38,126 bases of DNA, taken from assembly GCA_021154325.1 (NCBI GenBank), contig JAJKIR010000167.1:1-38126 (forward strand), written 5' to 3'. This DNA is from Gemmatimonas sp. Lineage in GTDB: Bacteria; Gemmatimonadota; Gemmatimonadetes; Gemmatimonadales; Gemmatimonadaceae. Position numbers and translations under genes: made by a program. The notes under the pieces were generated by a model. The model had not been told where the DNA came from. It made no database searches and saw nothing but the letters and a program-made list of their open reading frames with translations. Within the stretch, counting starts at the first letter, position 1. Every line of letters starts with the position of its first letter. Of the stretch, positions 24,968-33,520 are shown one piece after another.

Positions 24968-26326
24968 GTGACGGGGCGCGCGGTGCTCGGCGCGACGATT
25001 CTCGCGTCGAGCATGACCTTCATCGACGGCTCTGTCGTCAACGCCGCGCTACCCGTCATGCGCGCGCAGCTTGGCGCTAGCCCAAGCGCGGCGCAGTGGA
25101 TCATCGAGTCGTATATGCTCTTCCTCTCGTCTCTGCTGCTCGTCGGCGGCGCATTGGGAGATCGGTGGGGACGGCGACTTGTCTTCGTCGTCGGCACCAC
25201 GTTGTTCGCGCTGGCCTCCGCGTGGTGTGGCGCGTCGCCGAATGTCACGCAATTGATCGTCGCGCGAGGAGTGCAGGGGATCGGCGCCGCCCTGCTCGTG
25301 CCGGGGAGCCTTGCCCTCATCAGCGCCAACTTTCCGGAAGATCGGCGCGGCCGGGCGATCGGCACCTGGGCCGCGCTCACATCGATCGCGGCGGGTATCG
25401 GACCGCTCTTCGGCGGCTGGCTCGCCGATCACTATAGTTGGCGCTGGATTTTCTTCTTGAATGTCCCACTCGCCGCGCTGGTGATTGTCGTCTCGCTGAC
25501 GAAGGTGCCCGAGAGCCGCGATGACGAGAGTCGGAGCATCGACTGGATCGGCGCGCTGCTCGCCACCGCGATGCTGGCCGCACTAGTGATAGGTCTCATC
25601 GATGCAGCGACGGCTGGACTCACGGCGACACGCGTCCTCTTCTGCCTCACGATTGCCGTCTGCTTGCTGCTCGCTTTGATTGTGGTGGAGCGCGCGAGCC
25701 GGCATCCCATGATCCCGCCCGCGATCCTGCGATCGCGGACCTTCATCGGCGTCAATCTGCTGACGCTGTGTCTGTACGCCGCGCTCGGCGCGACGACATT
25801 CGTGCTCCCCTTCACCCTCATTCAGCTCTATCGGTACAGCATCGTCCAGGCGACGGCAGCCATGCTCCCGTTCGTGGCGGTGATGGCGCTGTTGTCGCGC
25901 TGGGCGGGATGGCTCCGCGACCGGTACGGTCCGCGACTGCCTCTCTCGTTAGGCCCGACGATTGCCGCCGCGGGCTTCGCGCTATTCGGCCGCGCCGTTA
26001 GGCCGGGCCCGTACTGGTCGAACGTTCTGCCGGCCGTGCTGACGACGAGTATCGGCGTGGCGATCAGCGTCGCTCCCCTGACGACTACCGTCATGAGCGC
26101 GGTGAGCGAGGCGCATGCGGGCCTGGCCTCTGGGATCAATAACGCCACGTCGCGCGTCGCTATGCTCATCGCGGTGGCATTCGCGGGGATCCTGAGCGGC
26201 AATGCGTTCGCGACCGGCCTCGCGACGGTGAGTCGAGTCTCCGCGGTCGTCTGCCTCGTCGGCGTTGCCGGTGTTCTGATCCTTGTGCGCAACTCGGCCG
26301 TCAGGTCACGCCTGGGTGGCCTTTGA
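24968..26326 (+). CDS. MFS drug exporter (DHA2/EmrB-QacA type)
   Basis: A 452-residue multi-span transporter. GTG 24968 is used, with GAGGT a few bases upstream; it directly precedes the first helix (AVLGATILASSMTFIDGSVVNAAL), which holds the DHA2 motif around Asp. The inter-helix loop DRWGRRL (motif A), the RGVQGIGAALLVPGSLALI segment (motif B), and GWRWIFFLNVP-like text (SWRWIFFLNVPLAALV) follow, together with later helix pairs, consistent with the 12-14 helix DHA2 class driven by proton influx. Substrates are usually hydrophobic drugs or metabolites. It ends 167 bases before the ankyrin gene. Two CGTTAGGC octamers, only 49 bases apart (25947 and 25996), lie inside it in two different reading frames. 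Confidence 0.92.
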   Translation: MTGRAVLGATILASSMTFIDGSVVNAALPVMRAQLGASPSAAQWIIESYMLFLSSLLLVGGALGDRWGRRLVFVVGTTLFALASAWCGASPNVTQLIVARGVQGIGAALLVPGSLALISANFPEDRRGRAIGTWAALTSIAAGIGPLFGGWLADHYSWRWIFFLNVPLAALVIVVSLTKVPESRDDESRSIDWIGALLATAMLAALVIGLIDAATAGLTATRVLFCLTIAVCLLLALIVVERASRHPMIPPAILRSRTFIGVNLLTLCLYAALGATTFVLPFTLIQLYRYSIVQATAAMLPFVAVMALLSRWAGWLRDRYGPRLPLSLGPTIAAAGFALFGRAVRPGPYWSNVLPAVLTTSIGVAISVAPLTTTVMSAVSEAHAGLASGINNATSRVAMLIAVAFAGILSGNAFATGLATVSRVSAVVCLVGVAGVLILVRNSAVRSRLGGL

Positions 26327-26493
26327 CGCGCGCGACGATATCCGCGATACTTCTCTGCAGCGCGCCTGACAGAGCGCCTCCCACCCGCGGCAAGGGAAGC
26401 ATTCCCACCTGTCATGGTCTGAAACGCGGTGCCGTGCACCTTCTTTCAGCCTGATCTCTCAGCGGGTACAGGCGGTCCGTGAAAGGAGGCGCT

Positions 26494-28140
26494 ATGTCCG
26501 CTGCTCGAGATCTACCCGCACGTCCGTCGCTCGACTCCCTTCGCAAACAAGCCAAGAGACTCGCTCGCGACGTTGCCGCCGGAAACGCCGACGCCATCGC
26601 CCGCGTCCACGCGCAGGTGCCGCGCGCCAAGCTTCCACTCTCGAATCGCGATGCGCAGCTCGTCGTCGCGCGGGAATACGGATTCGTCGGCTGGTCGGCG
26701 CTCACGGCCGAAGTGCAGAAGCGCGTCGGCGGTGCACTCGAGTGGGCTGCTTCGCAGGCAGAGGTCGCAATTCATAACGAGGACCACGATCGGCTGCGAA
26801 CGTTGTTGACGGAGTACCCGGCGCTCGTCTCGTGGCGCGACGCGAGCGATCAGGCGCTGCTCGACTTCACCACGTCCTACGCCATGGACTGCTCTGACCC
26901 GCAGCGTGAGCGCACCTACAATCGACCGCTCGCCGCCGAGATGCTGATCGAGGCAGGCGCGGCGGTCGAGCGCAAGACCTGGATGCACGTGATCAAGACA
27001 GGTGCGTCAGGCATGCTCCAGATGCTCGCGCGAAAAAACGCGTTGCCCCAAACGCTCCCCGTTGTCGCCGCACTTGGGGACCAGGTGGCAGTTCGCGCGC
27101 AGCTGGAGAGATCACGCGTGCGGGATGACGCGGAAGAATCGTCTGATGAGCAGATAATCATCGGTCGCGCGCTCATGACCGCGTGCCGGTTCAAGCATAC
27201 GGAGGTCGCGCTGCTGCTGCTCGAGCGGTCGATTGCGCTCGATCCGGCGCTTGGCCAGCGAATCGATCGCTGGCAGAATCCCGGGGCGTTCGTCGAGTTC
27301 CTCGCTCAGCAACCGGGGCTCTTGTGGCGGGAGCCCGAGAGAACGCCATGGGAGACGTTCGTGACTTTCCAACTGGCGACGGCGCGCGACCGCAACGATC
27401 TGCCCGCGTTCCGCCGCTGGCTCGACGACGAACCGTGGGTACTGGAGCGCTCCTTCATTCCCGTCCAGATAGACTTGATGCTGCCCGCGTGCTACCAAAA
27501 GGATCGCGAGGCATTCATCGCAGCGTTGCTCGAGCGCGATCCGGCGCTCCTTCATACCGGCAGTCCGCCGCCGGCGCGGACGTCGCTCATCGCCCAGGCG
27601 CTCTCGTATGGAAATGCGCATCTCATTCCGCTGCTCACCCGCATCTGGCCGCTGCCTAACGACTTGCCACACTCCGCCGGGATCGGCGACGCGGCCGCGG
27701 TGGCGCGTTGGTTCGACGGTACCGGCCGGCCCGTTCTCGGATCGCTGGCGCACCACTACCCTCATAGCGATCCGCAATTTCCCCGCGCAGACCTCCATTG
27801 GGGACCCCCGACGACGCAGCAGGTCCTCGATATCGCACTCGCGTGGGCGGTGCTGAATCGGCACTTCGAGATCGCGACGTTTCTCCTGGAACGTGGCGCC
27901 AACATCAACACCGATTGGGCGACGCACGAGCCGGCGAGCATTCTCCACGAAGCCACCATTCAGGGGAACGAGGACGCCGTAAGGTTCCTCATCGAGCACG
28001 GTGCCGATCTGACGATGAAAGACTACCGGTATCGGTCCAGTGCCGAGGGATGGGCGCGGTACGCGTCGCGCGATGAGCGGATGGCGGAGCTGCTCGCCAT
28101 GGCCGCACATACCAAATCGCAGAACCGCCTGAGTGACTGA
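26494..28140 (+). CDS. Ankyrin-repeat protein, soluble
   Basis: A 548-residue protein. The ATG at 26494 is set by AAAGGAGG (26482-26489), one of the clearest ribosome sites here. Residues about 5-75 form an N-terminal helical unit seen in soil-bacterial ankyrin proteins (SLDSLRKQAKRLARDVAAGN, then DAQLVVAREYGFVGWSALTAEV). Degenerate ankyrin-like helix pairs follow; the clearest are near the C-terminus: LDIALAWAVLNRHFEIATFLL, ERGANINTDWATHEPASILH and AVRFLIEHGADLTMKD. No signal peptide or enzymatic motif, so it is probably a cytoplasmic protein-binding scaffold. The antiporter gene begins only 2 bases after its stop, which suggests that the two are made together. Confidence 0.85.
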   Translation: MSAARDLPARPSLDSLRKQAKRLARDVAAGNADAIARVHAQVPRAKLPLSNRDAQLVVAREYGFVGWSALTAEVQKRVGGALEWAASQAEVAIHNEDHDRLRTLLTEYPALVSWRDASDQALLDFTTSYAMDCSDPQRERTYNRPLAAEMLIEAGAAVERKTWMHVIKTGASGMLQMLARKNALPQTLPVVAALGDQVAVRAQLERSRVRDDAEESSDEQIIIGRALMTACRFKHTEVALLLLERSIALDPALGQRIDRWQNPGAFVEFLAQQPGLLWREPERTPWETFVTFQLATARDRNDLPAFRRWLDDEPWVLERSFIPVQIDLMLPACYQKDREAFIAALLERDPALLHTGSPPPARTSLIAQALSYGNAHLIPLLTRIWPLPNDLPHSAGIGDAAAVARWFDGTGRPVLGSLAHHYPHSDPQFPRADLHWGPPTTQQVLDIALAWAVLNRHFEIATFLLERGANINTDWATHEPASILHEATIQGNEDAVRFLIEHGADLTMKDYRYRSSAEGWARYASRDERMAELLAMAAHTKSQNRLSD

Positions 28141-28142
28141 CG

Positions 28143-29849
28143 ATGTCGGGCCTCGAGCTCATCCTCATCCTTCTCGCCGCATCGACCGCGCTCCGCATCG
28201 TCGCTGAGCGCCGGCGCATTCCGTTCGCGACGCTGCTCGTGCTCGGCGGAGTGGCGCTAGCCGCGATCCCACGCTTACCGCGCGTGACCGTGCCGCCGGA
28301 CGTGTTGTTCCTCGTCTTCGTACCGCCGCTCTTGTACTGGGGCGCCGCGTCCTTTCCCCTACGCGACCTCCGACGTTCGGCGGGGCCCATTCTGCGCCTC
28401 GCCGTGCTCATGGTACTCGTCTCGGCCGCCGCGGTCGCGGTGGTGATTCACGCCATCGACCCCGCGTTCACCTGGCCCGCGGCATTCGTGCTCGGCGCTG
28501 TCATCGCCCCGCCAGACCCTGTGGCCGTGCTGTCGCTCATGACTTCACTGAGGCTGCCGCGGGAGATCGAGCGGATACTCGAGGGCGAAGGGCTGCTCAA
28601 CGACGCGACAGCGCTCATTCTATACCGCATCGCGGTTGCCACTGTCGTGACTGGCGCGCTCGGGACGCCACGACGGCTCGTGTGGCAAATCCTGCTCGTC
28701 GGTGTCGGCGGCGTTTTGATTGGCCTCGCGGTCGGATTCGTCGTTCTGCATTTGCGCCGGCTCACCCGCGGGATCGACGCCGCCGACAGCGCAGCGTCGC
28801 TCCTCACGCCGTTCGCCGCGTATCTCGGCGCAGAAGCGCTTGGAGGCTCGGGTGTGCTCGCGGTCGTCGCCGCGGCGATGTACGTCGCGCGCAACGTTCA
28901 GAGATTCTTATCGCCATCGTCGCGCGTGCAGACCACCGGCATGTGGAGGGTGACGACGTTTCTGCTCGAGTCGCTGGTTTTCATTCTCGTCGGCATCGAG
29001 CTGCCATACATAGTCGCGGACATCAAGGCCGCCGCGGTGGTCACCCTGATCTGGGAATCCGTTGTGGTGTTCGCGTGCATGCTGCTGGCGCGCGTGCTCT
29101 GGGTGTTTCCCAGCACGTACCTCGGCCGCCCGATTGACGGTTGGATTCGCGGTAGCCGCGAGCGTCTCCCCGCGTGGCGAGACGTGCTCTTCATCGGTTG
29201 GGCGGGCGTGCGCGGGGGGGATTCCCTGGTCATCGCGCTTGCGTTGCCGCTCGTGACAGCGACGGGACAGCCCTTTCCAGGGCGCGATCGAATCATCTTC
29301 ATCACGTTCTGCGTGATCTTCGCGACGCTCGTGATTCAAGCGCCGACGTTGCGGCCATTAGCGCGTGTGCTGAATCTCCATAGCGACGGCAGTGCGGCGG
29401 ATGAGGAAGCTCACGCGCGACTCGCTTCCGCAGAGGCTGGGTTGCGCGTGCTGGATGCCATTGACGACAAGGGTATTCGTTATCCCGAGGTCGCGCGGTA
29501 CCTGCGTCAGCGGCATCGCCAGCGCGCGCGACGGTGGGCGGCGGCAGAAGCAACGCGATTCGAGAATCGAATCCTCGATCACGGTCACGTCGTGTCGATG
29601 CCGCCGTCGCATCAGGCTGGCGCGCTCGACGAAAAGCGCGCTGCCGAGTATCGCCAGATCCGTTCGTCGATGATTGCGGCCGAGCAACAGGCGCTACTCG
29701 ACCTTCGCGACGACGGAACCATCGGCGACGACGTCATGACCAGCATCAACCGGGAATTGGATCTCGAGCAGATATTGCTGGACAGCGCGCAGCCGGTGGT
29801 CGAGTCAGCACGAGAGGTACAGCCGTCGCCGTCGGCACCGATGAGTTGA
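28143..29849 (+). CDS. Na+/H+ antiporter, CPA1 (NhaP-like) family
   Basis: A 568-residue inner-membrane antiporter. About twelve hydrophobic helices fill residues 1 to 400, with APPDPVAVLSLM and EGLLNDATALILYR giving the essential Asn153-Asp154 pair of CPA1 exchangers. A later RGGDSLVIALALP segment is also typical. The final 150 residues are a soluble helical, charged tail, as in the bacterial form of the family, likely a regulatory domain. It exchanges cytoplasmic Na+ (or K+) for protons. The ATG at 28143 is 2 bases after the stop of the ankyrin gene. Transcription ends facing the convergent dehydrogenase gene 28 bases away, with no obvious hairpin between them. Confidence 0.92.
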   Translation: MSGLELILILLAASTALRIVAERRRIPFATLLVLGGVALAAIPRLPRVTVPPDVLFLVFVPPLLYWGAASFPLRDLRRSAGPILRLAVLMVLVSAAAVAVVIHAIDPAFTWPAAFVLGAVIAPPDPVAVLSLMTSLRLPREIERILEGEGLLNDATALILYRIAVATVVTGALGTPRRLVWQILLVGVGGVLIGLAVGFVVLHLRRLTRGIDAADSAASLLTPFAAYLGAEALGGSGVLAVVAAAMYVARNVQRFLSPSSRVQTTGMWRVTTFLLESLVFILVGIELPYIVADIKAAAVVTLIWESVVVFACMLLARVLWVFPSTYLGRPIDGWIRGSRERLPAWRDVLFIGWAGVRGGDSLVIALALPLVTATGQPFPGRDRIIFITFCVIFATLVIQAPTLRPLARVLNLHSDGSAADEEAHARLASAEAGLRVLDAIDDKGIRYPEVARYLRQRHRQRARRWAAAEATRFENRILDHGHVVSMPPSHQAGALDEKRAAEYRQIRSSMIAAEQQALLDLRDDGTIGDDVMTSINRELDLEQILLDSAQPVVESAREVQPSPSAPMS

Positions 29850-29877
29850 GTGGAGACAATGCGCATGCGTCCATCGC

Positions 29878-30885
29878 TCAGCGGATGCGCAGCACCATCC
29901 GTCCGAGCACGTGTCCGCGATCAAGCCGCTCGTGCGCCTTGGCCGCGTTTTCCAGAGTGAAGACCTCGGCGATGGGGATCTCGAGATGAGCGCTCTCGAT
30001 GGCACGACCGAGTCGCTCGAACTCGCGACGACCGGCCTCGGCGTCGTACGCCTTGATGCGAAGCCCGCGACGCTTTCTCGGTTTCGGCTCGACTCCGTTC
30101 GGATAGGCGGCCCGACCGCCGCGTCGCAACACGTCGAGACAACCCGTCAATTCGTGGCCCCCAACGAAGGCGAGTACGGCGTCTATTCCGTCGGGCGCGA
30201 AGCGCTTCGCCGCTGCCCCGATGTCGTCACGCCGGCCGTCGATTACTTCATCGGCACCCAAGCGGCGGACAAAGTCCACGCCGTCGGGGCCTGATGCTGT
30301 CGCGAGCACTCGGGCACCGCGCTGCTTCGCGAACTGAACGGCGAGCATGCCAACGTTTCCGCTCGCACCGTGCACGATGACACTCTCCCCGTCCTCGAGC
30401 TCGAGAGCGTCATCCACGCCCTGAAGCGCAGTGAGACCGAGTGCCGGCAGCGCGCCGGCATGCGTTTCGTCAAGCGCATCCGGCACCGGCGCGACCTTCC
30501 CAGCGGCGACGGCGACATACTCTGCGTAAAAGCCGCCCTTCGGATTCGAATAGCTGTAGGAATACACATAGTCGCCGACAGCGACGTGCTTGACGCCTTT
30601 GCCAACCGCGACGACGGTTCCCGCGCCGTCGATCCCAAGGACGAGCGGAAAGTCCTCCTTACCTTCCGCCCACTCGCCACTGCGTTGCCCAGCGTCCCAG
30701 GTGCCGACACCGGCGGTGTCGAGCGCGATGAGCACTTCCTTCGCGTTGGGCTCCGGCACCGGCAGCGTATGAATCGAAAGGACTTCCGGACCGCCGAACC
30801 GATCAATCGCGGCGGCGCGCATTGTCGCCGGAATCTCTCTCGGAATAGCGGGAGCCGTCGCGCGTGCCACGGTGCGGGGTGTCAT
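29878..30885 (-). CDS. Zinc-free quinone reductase-like MDR dehydrogenase
   Basis: A 335-residue medium-chain dehydrogenase/reductase. The ATG at 30885 follows GGAGAAGCAACC; an upstream frame to 30990 lacks a better start. The catalytic GroES-like domain includes LVLGIDGAGTVVAVG, and the Rossmann domain carries VIVHGASGNVGMLAVQFAK for NADPH binding. It lacks the Cys/His zinc ligands of alcohol dehydrogenases, so it belongs to the quinone oxidoreductase (QOR) branch, which reduces quinones or enones with NADPH. The N-terminus bears about 20 extra residues rich in Ala, Thr and Pro. It is divergent from the ABC-F gene with 113 bases between start codons. Confidence 0.9.
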   Translation of the reverse strand: MTPRTVARATAPAIPREIPATMRAAAIDRFGGPEVLSIHTLPVPEPNAKEVLIALDTAGVGTWDAGQRSGEWAEGKEDFPLVLGIDGAGTVVAVGKGVKHVAVGDYVYSYSYSNPKGGFYAEYVAVAAGKVAPVPDALDETHAGALPALGLTALQGVDDALELEDGESVIVHGASGNVGMLAVQFAKQRGARVLATASGPDGVDFVRRLGADEVIDGRRDDIGAAAKRFAPDGIDAVLAFVGGHELTGCLDVLRRGGRAAYPNGVEPKPRKRRGLRIKAYDAEAGRREFERLGRAIESAHLEIPIAEVFTLENAAKAHERLDRGHVLGRMVLRIR

Positions 30886-30998
30886 GGTTGCTTCTCCGAG
30901 GTGGGAGGCGTGATAGGTTGGGGGTGTCGTCCCACGAATTTTGACCATCGAGCCCTTATCAATCGCTAGGGCTTTCAATTTTTTCGCCATGTCTCTGT

Positions 30999-32618
30999 GT
31001 GACTCTGCTCTCTCTTTCCAACATCGGTGTTTCCTTCGGCGCGACCGAGCTCTTCAAGAACGTCACCTTCACAGTCGCCGAGGGCGAGCGATGGGGGATC
31101 ATCGGGCGCAACGGCGCCGGCAAGACGTCGATCTTCAAGCTCATCACGGGAGAGCTCGCGCCAACGGTGGGAAGTGTCGCGCGCAAGCCGGGACTTCGGC
31201 ATGCACTGCTCGACCAGCACCGCGCATTCGAAGGCGCAACGACCGTGTGGGAAGCCGGTGCGGCCGCATGGCGCGAGGTGATCGCGCTCGAGAAACGCAT
31301 CGCCGAGCAAGCGATCGAGTTGGGTGAGCTCGGCGAGCGCGTCACTGATGCGGTCCTCGAACGGTTCGGGCACGACCAGGAGCGCTTCGCGGACCTCGGC
31401 GGCTACATCTATCATGCTCGGGTCGACGCGGTGCTTCAGGGGTTGGGCTTCGACGCTGAAGAATCCAAGATACGTCTCGTGTCGTCGCTCTCGGGTGGGG
31501 AGCGAGGACGCGTCGGGCTTGCGGCGCAGCTCATTGCCCCCGCCGACCTGCTCCTCCTCGACGAACCGACCAACCACCTCGACCTCGACACCACGACGTG
31601 GCTCCAGGAATGGCTCCACGAGGCGAACGAAACGGTCATCGTCGTGTCGCATGATCGCGCCTTCATGGACGCCATCTGCACGCACATCCTCCACGTCGAA
31701 GCGCGTACGAGCGAGTCGTACAAGGGCAACTACAGCCAGTTCGTTCCGCAGCGCGCCGAGCGTCGGCTCTCACGCGAGCGCGAGCTGGAGAAGCAGCGCG
31801 CGTACGTGAAGAAGGAAGAGGAGTACATCCGGCGGAACATTGCCGGCGTCAACTCGTTTCAGGCAAAAGGCAAGCGCAAGCGGCTCGAACGCCTGCCGCG
31901 TCTGGCGCCGCCACCGGGGGATCCGGCTGCGATGGCTCTGAAATTAGAAGTTGCTGAACGTGGTGGCGATCAAGTGATCTCGGTCAAGGATCTCACGGTT
32001 GAAGTGCCCGGTCGCGTGCTCGTCGAGGATTTTACGGCCGTGCTGAGACGGAACGATTTCGTTGCGCTCATCGGTCCCAATGGGGCCGGGAAGACCTCAG
32101 TCGTCTCCACGATCATCGGGGATCACGAACCAGCGAGCGGCGAGGTACAGATCGGTCGATCGATCACGCCCGCGTGGTTTCGCCAGGACCTGGCTGACCT
32201 CCCGCTCCGGAAGTCGATGTTCGACGCAATTCAGGATCAACGGCCGCTGTGGAGCCGAGGCGCTGTGCAGAATTGTCTCGGCGCGTTTGGCTTCAGCGGC
32301 GATGAAGTCTTTCGCGAGATCGGCACACTCAGCGGCGGTGAGCGCGCCCGCATGGCGCTCGCGCTCATGACGCTCAGTCGTGCCAATCTTCTCATTCTCG
32401 ACGAGCCAACCAACCATCTCGACGTCGAGAACATCGAAGCGCTCGAGGATGCGCTCGAGGAATACGACGGCTCGGTGCTCCTGGTGAGTCACGATCGAGC
32501 CTTCCTGCGGGAAGTTGCGACGCGCGTCTGGTGGTTCGACGGCACGCGGGTCAGAGACTTCGATGGTCCATTCGTCGAGTGGGAGGCGGACCGCGCGCGT
32601 CGCGGGCCGAAGTCCTAG
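30999..32618 (+). CDS. ABC-F family ATPase (translation factor or Uup-like)
   Basis: A 539-residue soluble twin-ATPase with no membrane helices. The first cassette has GRNGAGKTS (residues 36-44), LSGGERGRVGLA and LLLLDEPTNHLD (about 185-197). The inter-cassette linker, about residues 245-315, is rich in Arg/Lys/Glu (LEKQRAYVKKEEEYIRRN), as in ABC-F proteins that reach the ribosomal E site. The second cassette has GPNGAGKTS (about 359) and LSGGERARMALAL with LLILDEPTNHLD. Such proteins resolve stalled or antibiotic-bound ribosomes. The chosen start is the GTG at 30999, just before LLSLSNIGVSFG; no good ribosome site precedes it, so translation could be leaderless or begin at another codon. Confidence 0.92.
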   Translation: MTLLSLSNIGVSFGATELFKNVTFTVAEGERWGIIGRNGAGKTSIFKLITGELAPTVGSVARKPGLRHALLDQHRAFEGATTVWEAGAAAWREVIALEKRIAEQAIELGELGERVTDAVLERFGHDQERFADLGGYIYHARVDAVLQGLGFDAEESKIRLVSSLSGGERGRVGLAAQLIAPADLLLLDEPTNHLDLDTTTWLQEWLHEANETVIVVSHDRAFMDAICTHILHVEARTSESYKGNYSQFVPQRAERRLSRERELEKQRAYVKKEEEYIRRNIAGVNSFQAKGKRKRLERLPRLAPPPGDPAAMALKLEVAERGGDQVISVKDLTVEVPGRVLVEDFTAVLRRNDFVALIGPNGAGKTSVVSTIIGDHEPASGEVQIGRSITPAWFRQDLADLPLRKSMFDAIQDQRPLWSRGAVQNCLGAFGFSGDEVFREIGTLSGGERARMALALMTLSRANLLILDEPTNHLDVENIEALEDALEEYDGSVLLVSHDRAFLREVATRVWWFDGTRVRDFDGPFVEWEADRARRGPKS

Positions 32619-32643
32619 ACCGGACGGAATGGAGCGCAGCCCC

Positions 32644-32686
32644 TTGCACTATACATTGCCATATGGCTATATAGCGATATGGCAAT
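32644..32686 (+). promoter_or_regulatory. Promoter and palindromic operator over the ArsR start codon
   Basis: A possible promoter has TTGCAC at 32644-32649 and TATATA at 32668-32673 with an 18-base spacer, which would put transcription start at about 32680, almost on the ATG at 32679. The same DNA is a near-perfect palindrome: arms TTGCCATAT (32656-32664) and ATATGGCAA (32677-32685) around a centre holding GCTATATAGC. Only one base pair of the inner 30 mismatches. A dimeric ArsR repressor bound here would cover both the -10 and the start codon. Low-GC content sets the block apart from its surroundings. Confidence 0.7.
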
Positions 32687-33044
32687 ATACAGCGATACCA
32701 GCCTCACTCTAACGTTCGCGGCGCTGGCGGATCCGACGCGACGGGCGATACTCGCCAAGCTCGCGCGTGGCGCGGCCGACGTCAGCGAGCTCGCGAAGCC
32801 GTTCGGGCTGAGTCAGCCGACGATCTCGAAACACCTCAAGGTGCTCGAGCGTGCGGGTCTCGTCGCGCGTGGCCGCGACGCGCAGCGACGTCCGCGTACG
32901 CTCGTGGCGAAGCCACTCCGCGAGCTCGATCGCTGGCTCGAGGCGTATCGACAGCTGTGGGAAGAGCGTTTCGCGAGCCTCGACGATTATCTGGCGACGC
33001 ATCCGCCTTTCGAGACGGACCTTCGACGCAGGAGAAAGAAATGA
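32679..33044 (+). CDS. ArsR-family (SmtB-type fold) transcriptional regulator
   Basis: A 121-residue winged-helix repressor of the ArsR class that is paired with SRPBCC genes. Helices LTLTFAALADPTRRAILAKLA, then DVSELAKPFGLSQPTISKHL (recognition helix) and VLERAGLVARGRDAQRRPRTL are classical. It has no metal-binding cysteine set, so it is more likely to respond to a small molecule or to redox than to arsenic. The ATG at 32679 lies inside the palindrome described at 32644-32686, suggesting autoregulation and perhaps leaderless translation. It overlaps the next gene by four bases (ATGA). Confidence 0.92.
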   Translation: MAIYSDTSLTLTFAALADPTRRAILAKLARGAADVSELAKPFGLSQPTISKHLKVLERAGLVARGRDAQRRPRTLVAKPLRELDRWLEAYRQLWEERFASLDDYLATHPPFETDLRRRRKK

Positions 33045-33520
33045 TCGACAGCAGAACGCCGACGGAAGCCGCACTCCCGTCCGACTTCGACATCCAGATC
33101 ACCCGATCGTTTGACGCGCCGCGAGAAAGGGTGTTCGACGCGTGGACGAAGGCGGAGCAGGTCGCGGAGTGGTGGGACCCGAGCCGCCGCCGGCTCGCGC
33201 GGTGTGAGATCGACCCGCGGCCGGGCGGCGCGTTCCGTTTCGAGCACCAGAAGAACGCGGACGGATCGGCACACGTTTTTGCTGGTGTGTATCGCGAAAT
33301 CACGCCACCGAGCCGCCTCGTCTTCACGACGCCGAGTCCTTCCGGCGGAGTTTCGATCGGGACGCTGCAGTTTCATGAGCATCAGGGCGTGACGCGGCTC
33401 GTCATGACGATCACGTGCTCGTCGAAGGCTGATCGGGACGCGCTCCTTCGCATGCGCGTTGACGCTGGAACCATCCGATCGCTGGAGAACCTCAGTGCGT
33501 TTCTCGCGAGGCCGACATGA
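33041..33520 (+). CDS. SRPBCC (AHSA1-like) ligand-binding protein
   Basis: A 159-residue START/Bet v1-fold protein. The ATG at 33041 overlaps the ArsR stop in ATGA. Landmark segments are FDIQITRSFDAPRERVFDAWT, EWWDPSRRR, EIDPRPGGAFRFEHQ and VFAGVYREITPPSRLVFT. The family binds hydrophobic molecules or acts as an enzyme accessory; ArsR-SRPBCC pairs are common and the SRPBCC protein often binds or alters the regulator's ligand. No catalytic residue can be assigned. Its stop overlaps the ATG of the hydrolase gene by four bases, making a tightly coupled three-gene operon. Confidence 0.92.
   Translation: MIDSRTPTEAALPSDFDIQITRSFDAPRERVFDAWTKAEQVAEWWDPSRRRLARCEIDPRPGGAFRFEHQKNADGSAHVFAGVYREITPPSRLVFTTPSPSGGVSIGTLQFHEHQGVTRLVMTITCSSKADRDALLRMRVDAGTIRSLENLSAFLARPT

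Noticed and set aside
22978..25380. An 800-residue minus-strand open frame
   Set aside because: Antisense to the glucoamylase and OsmC genes, whose catalytic residues are intact; no family motif in the shadow.
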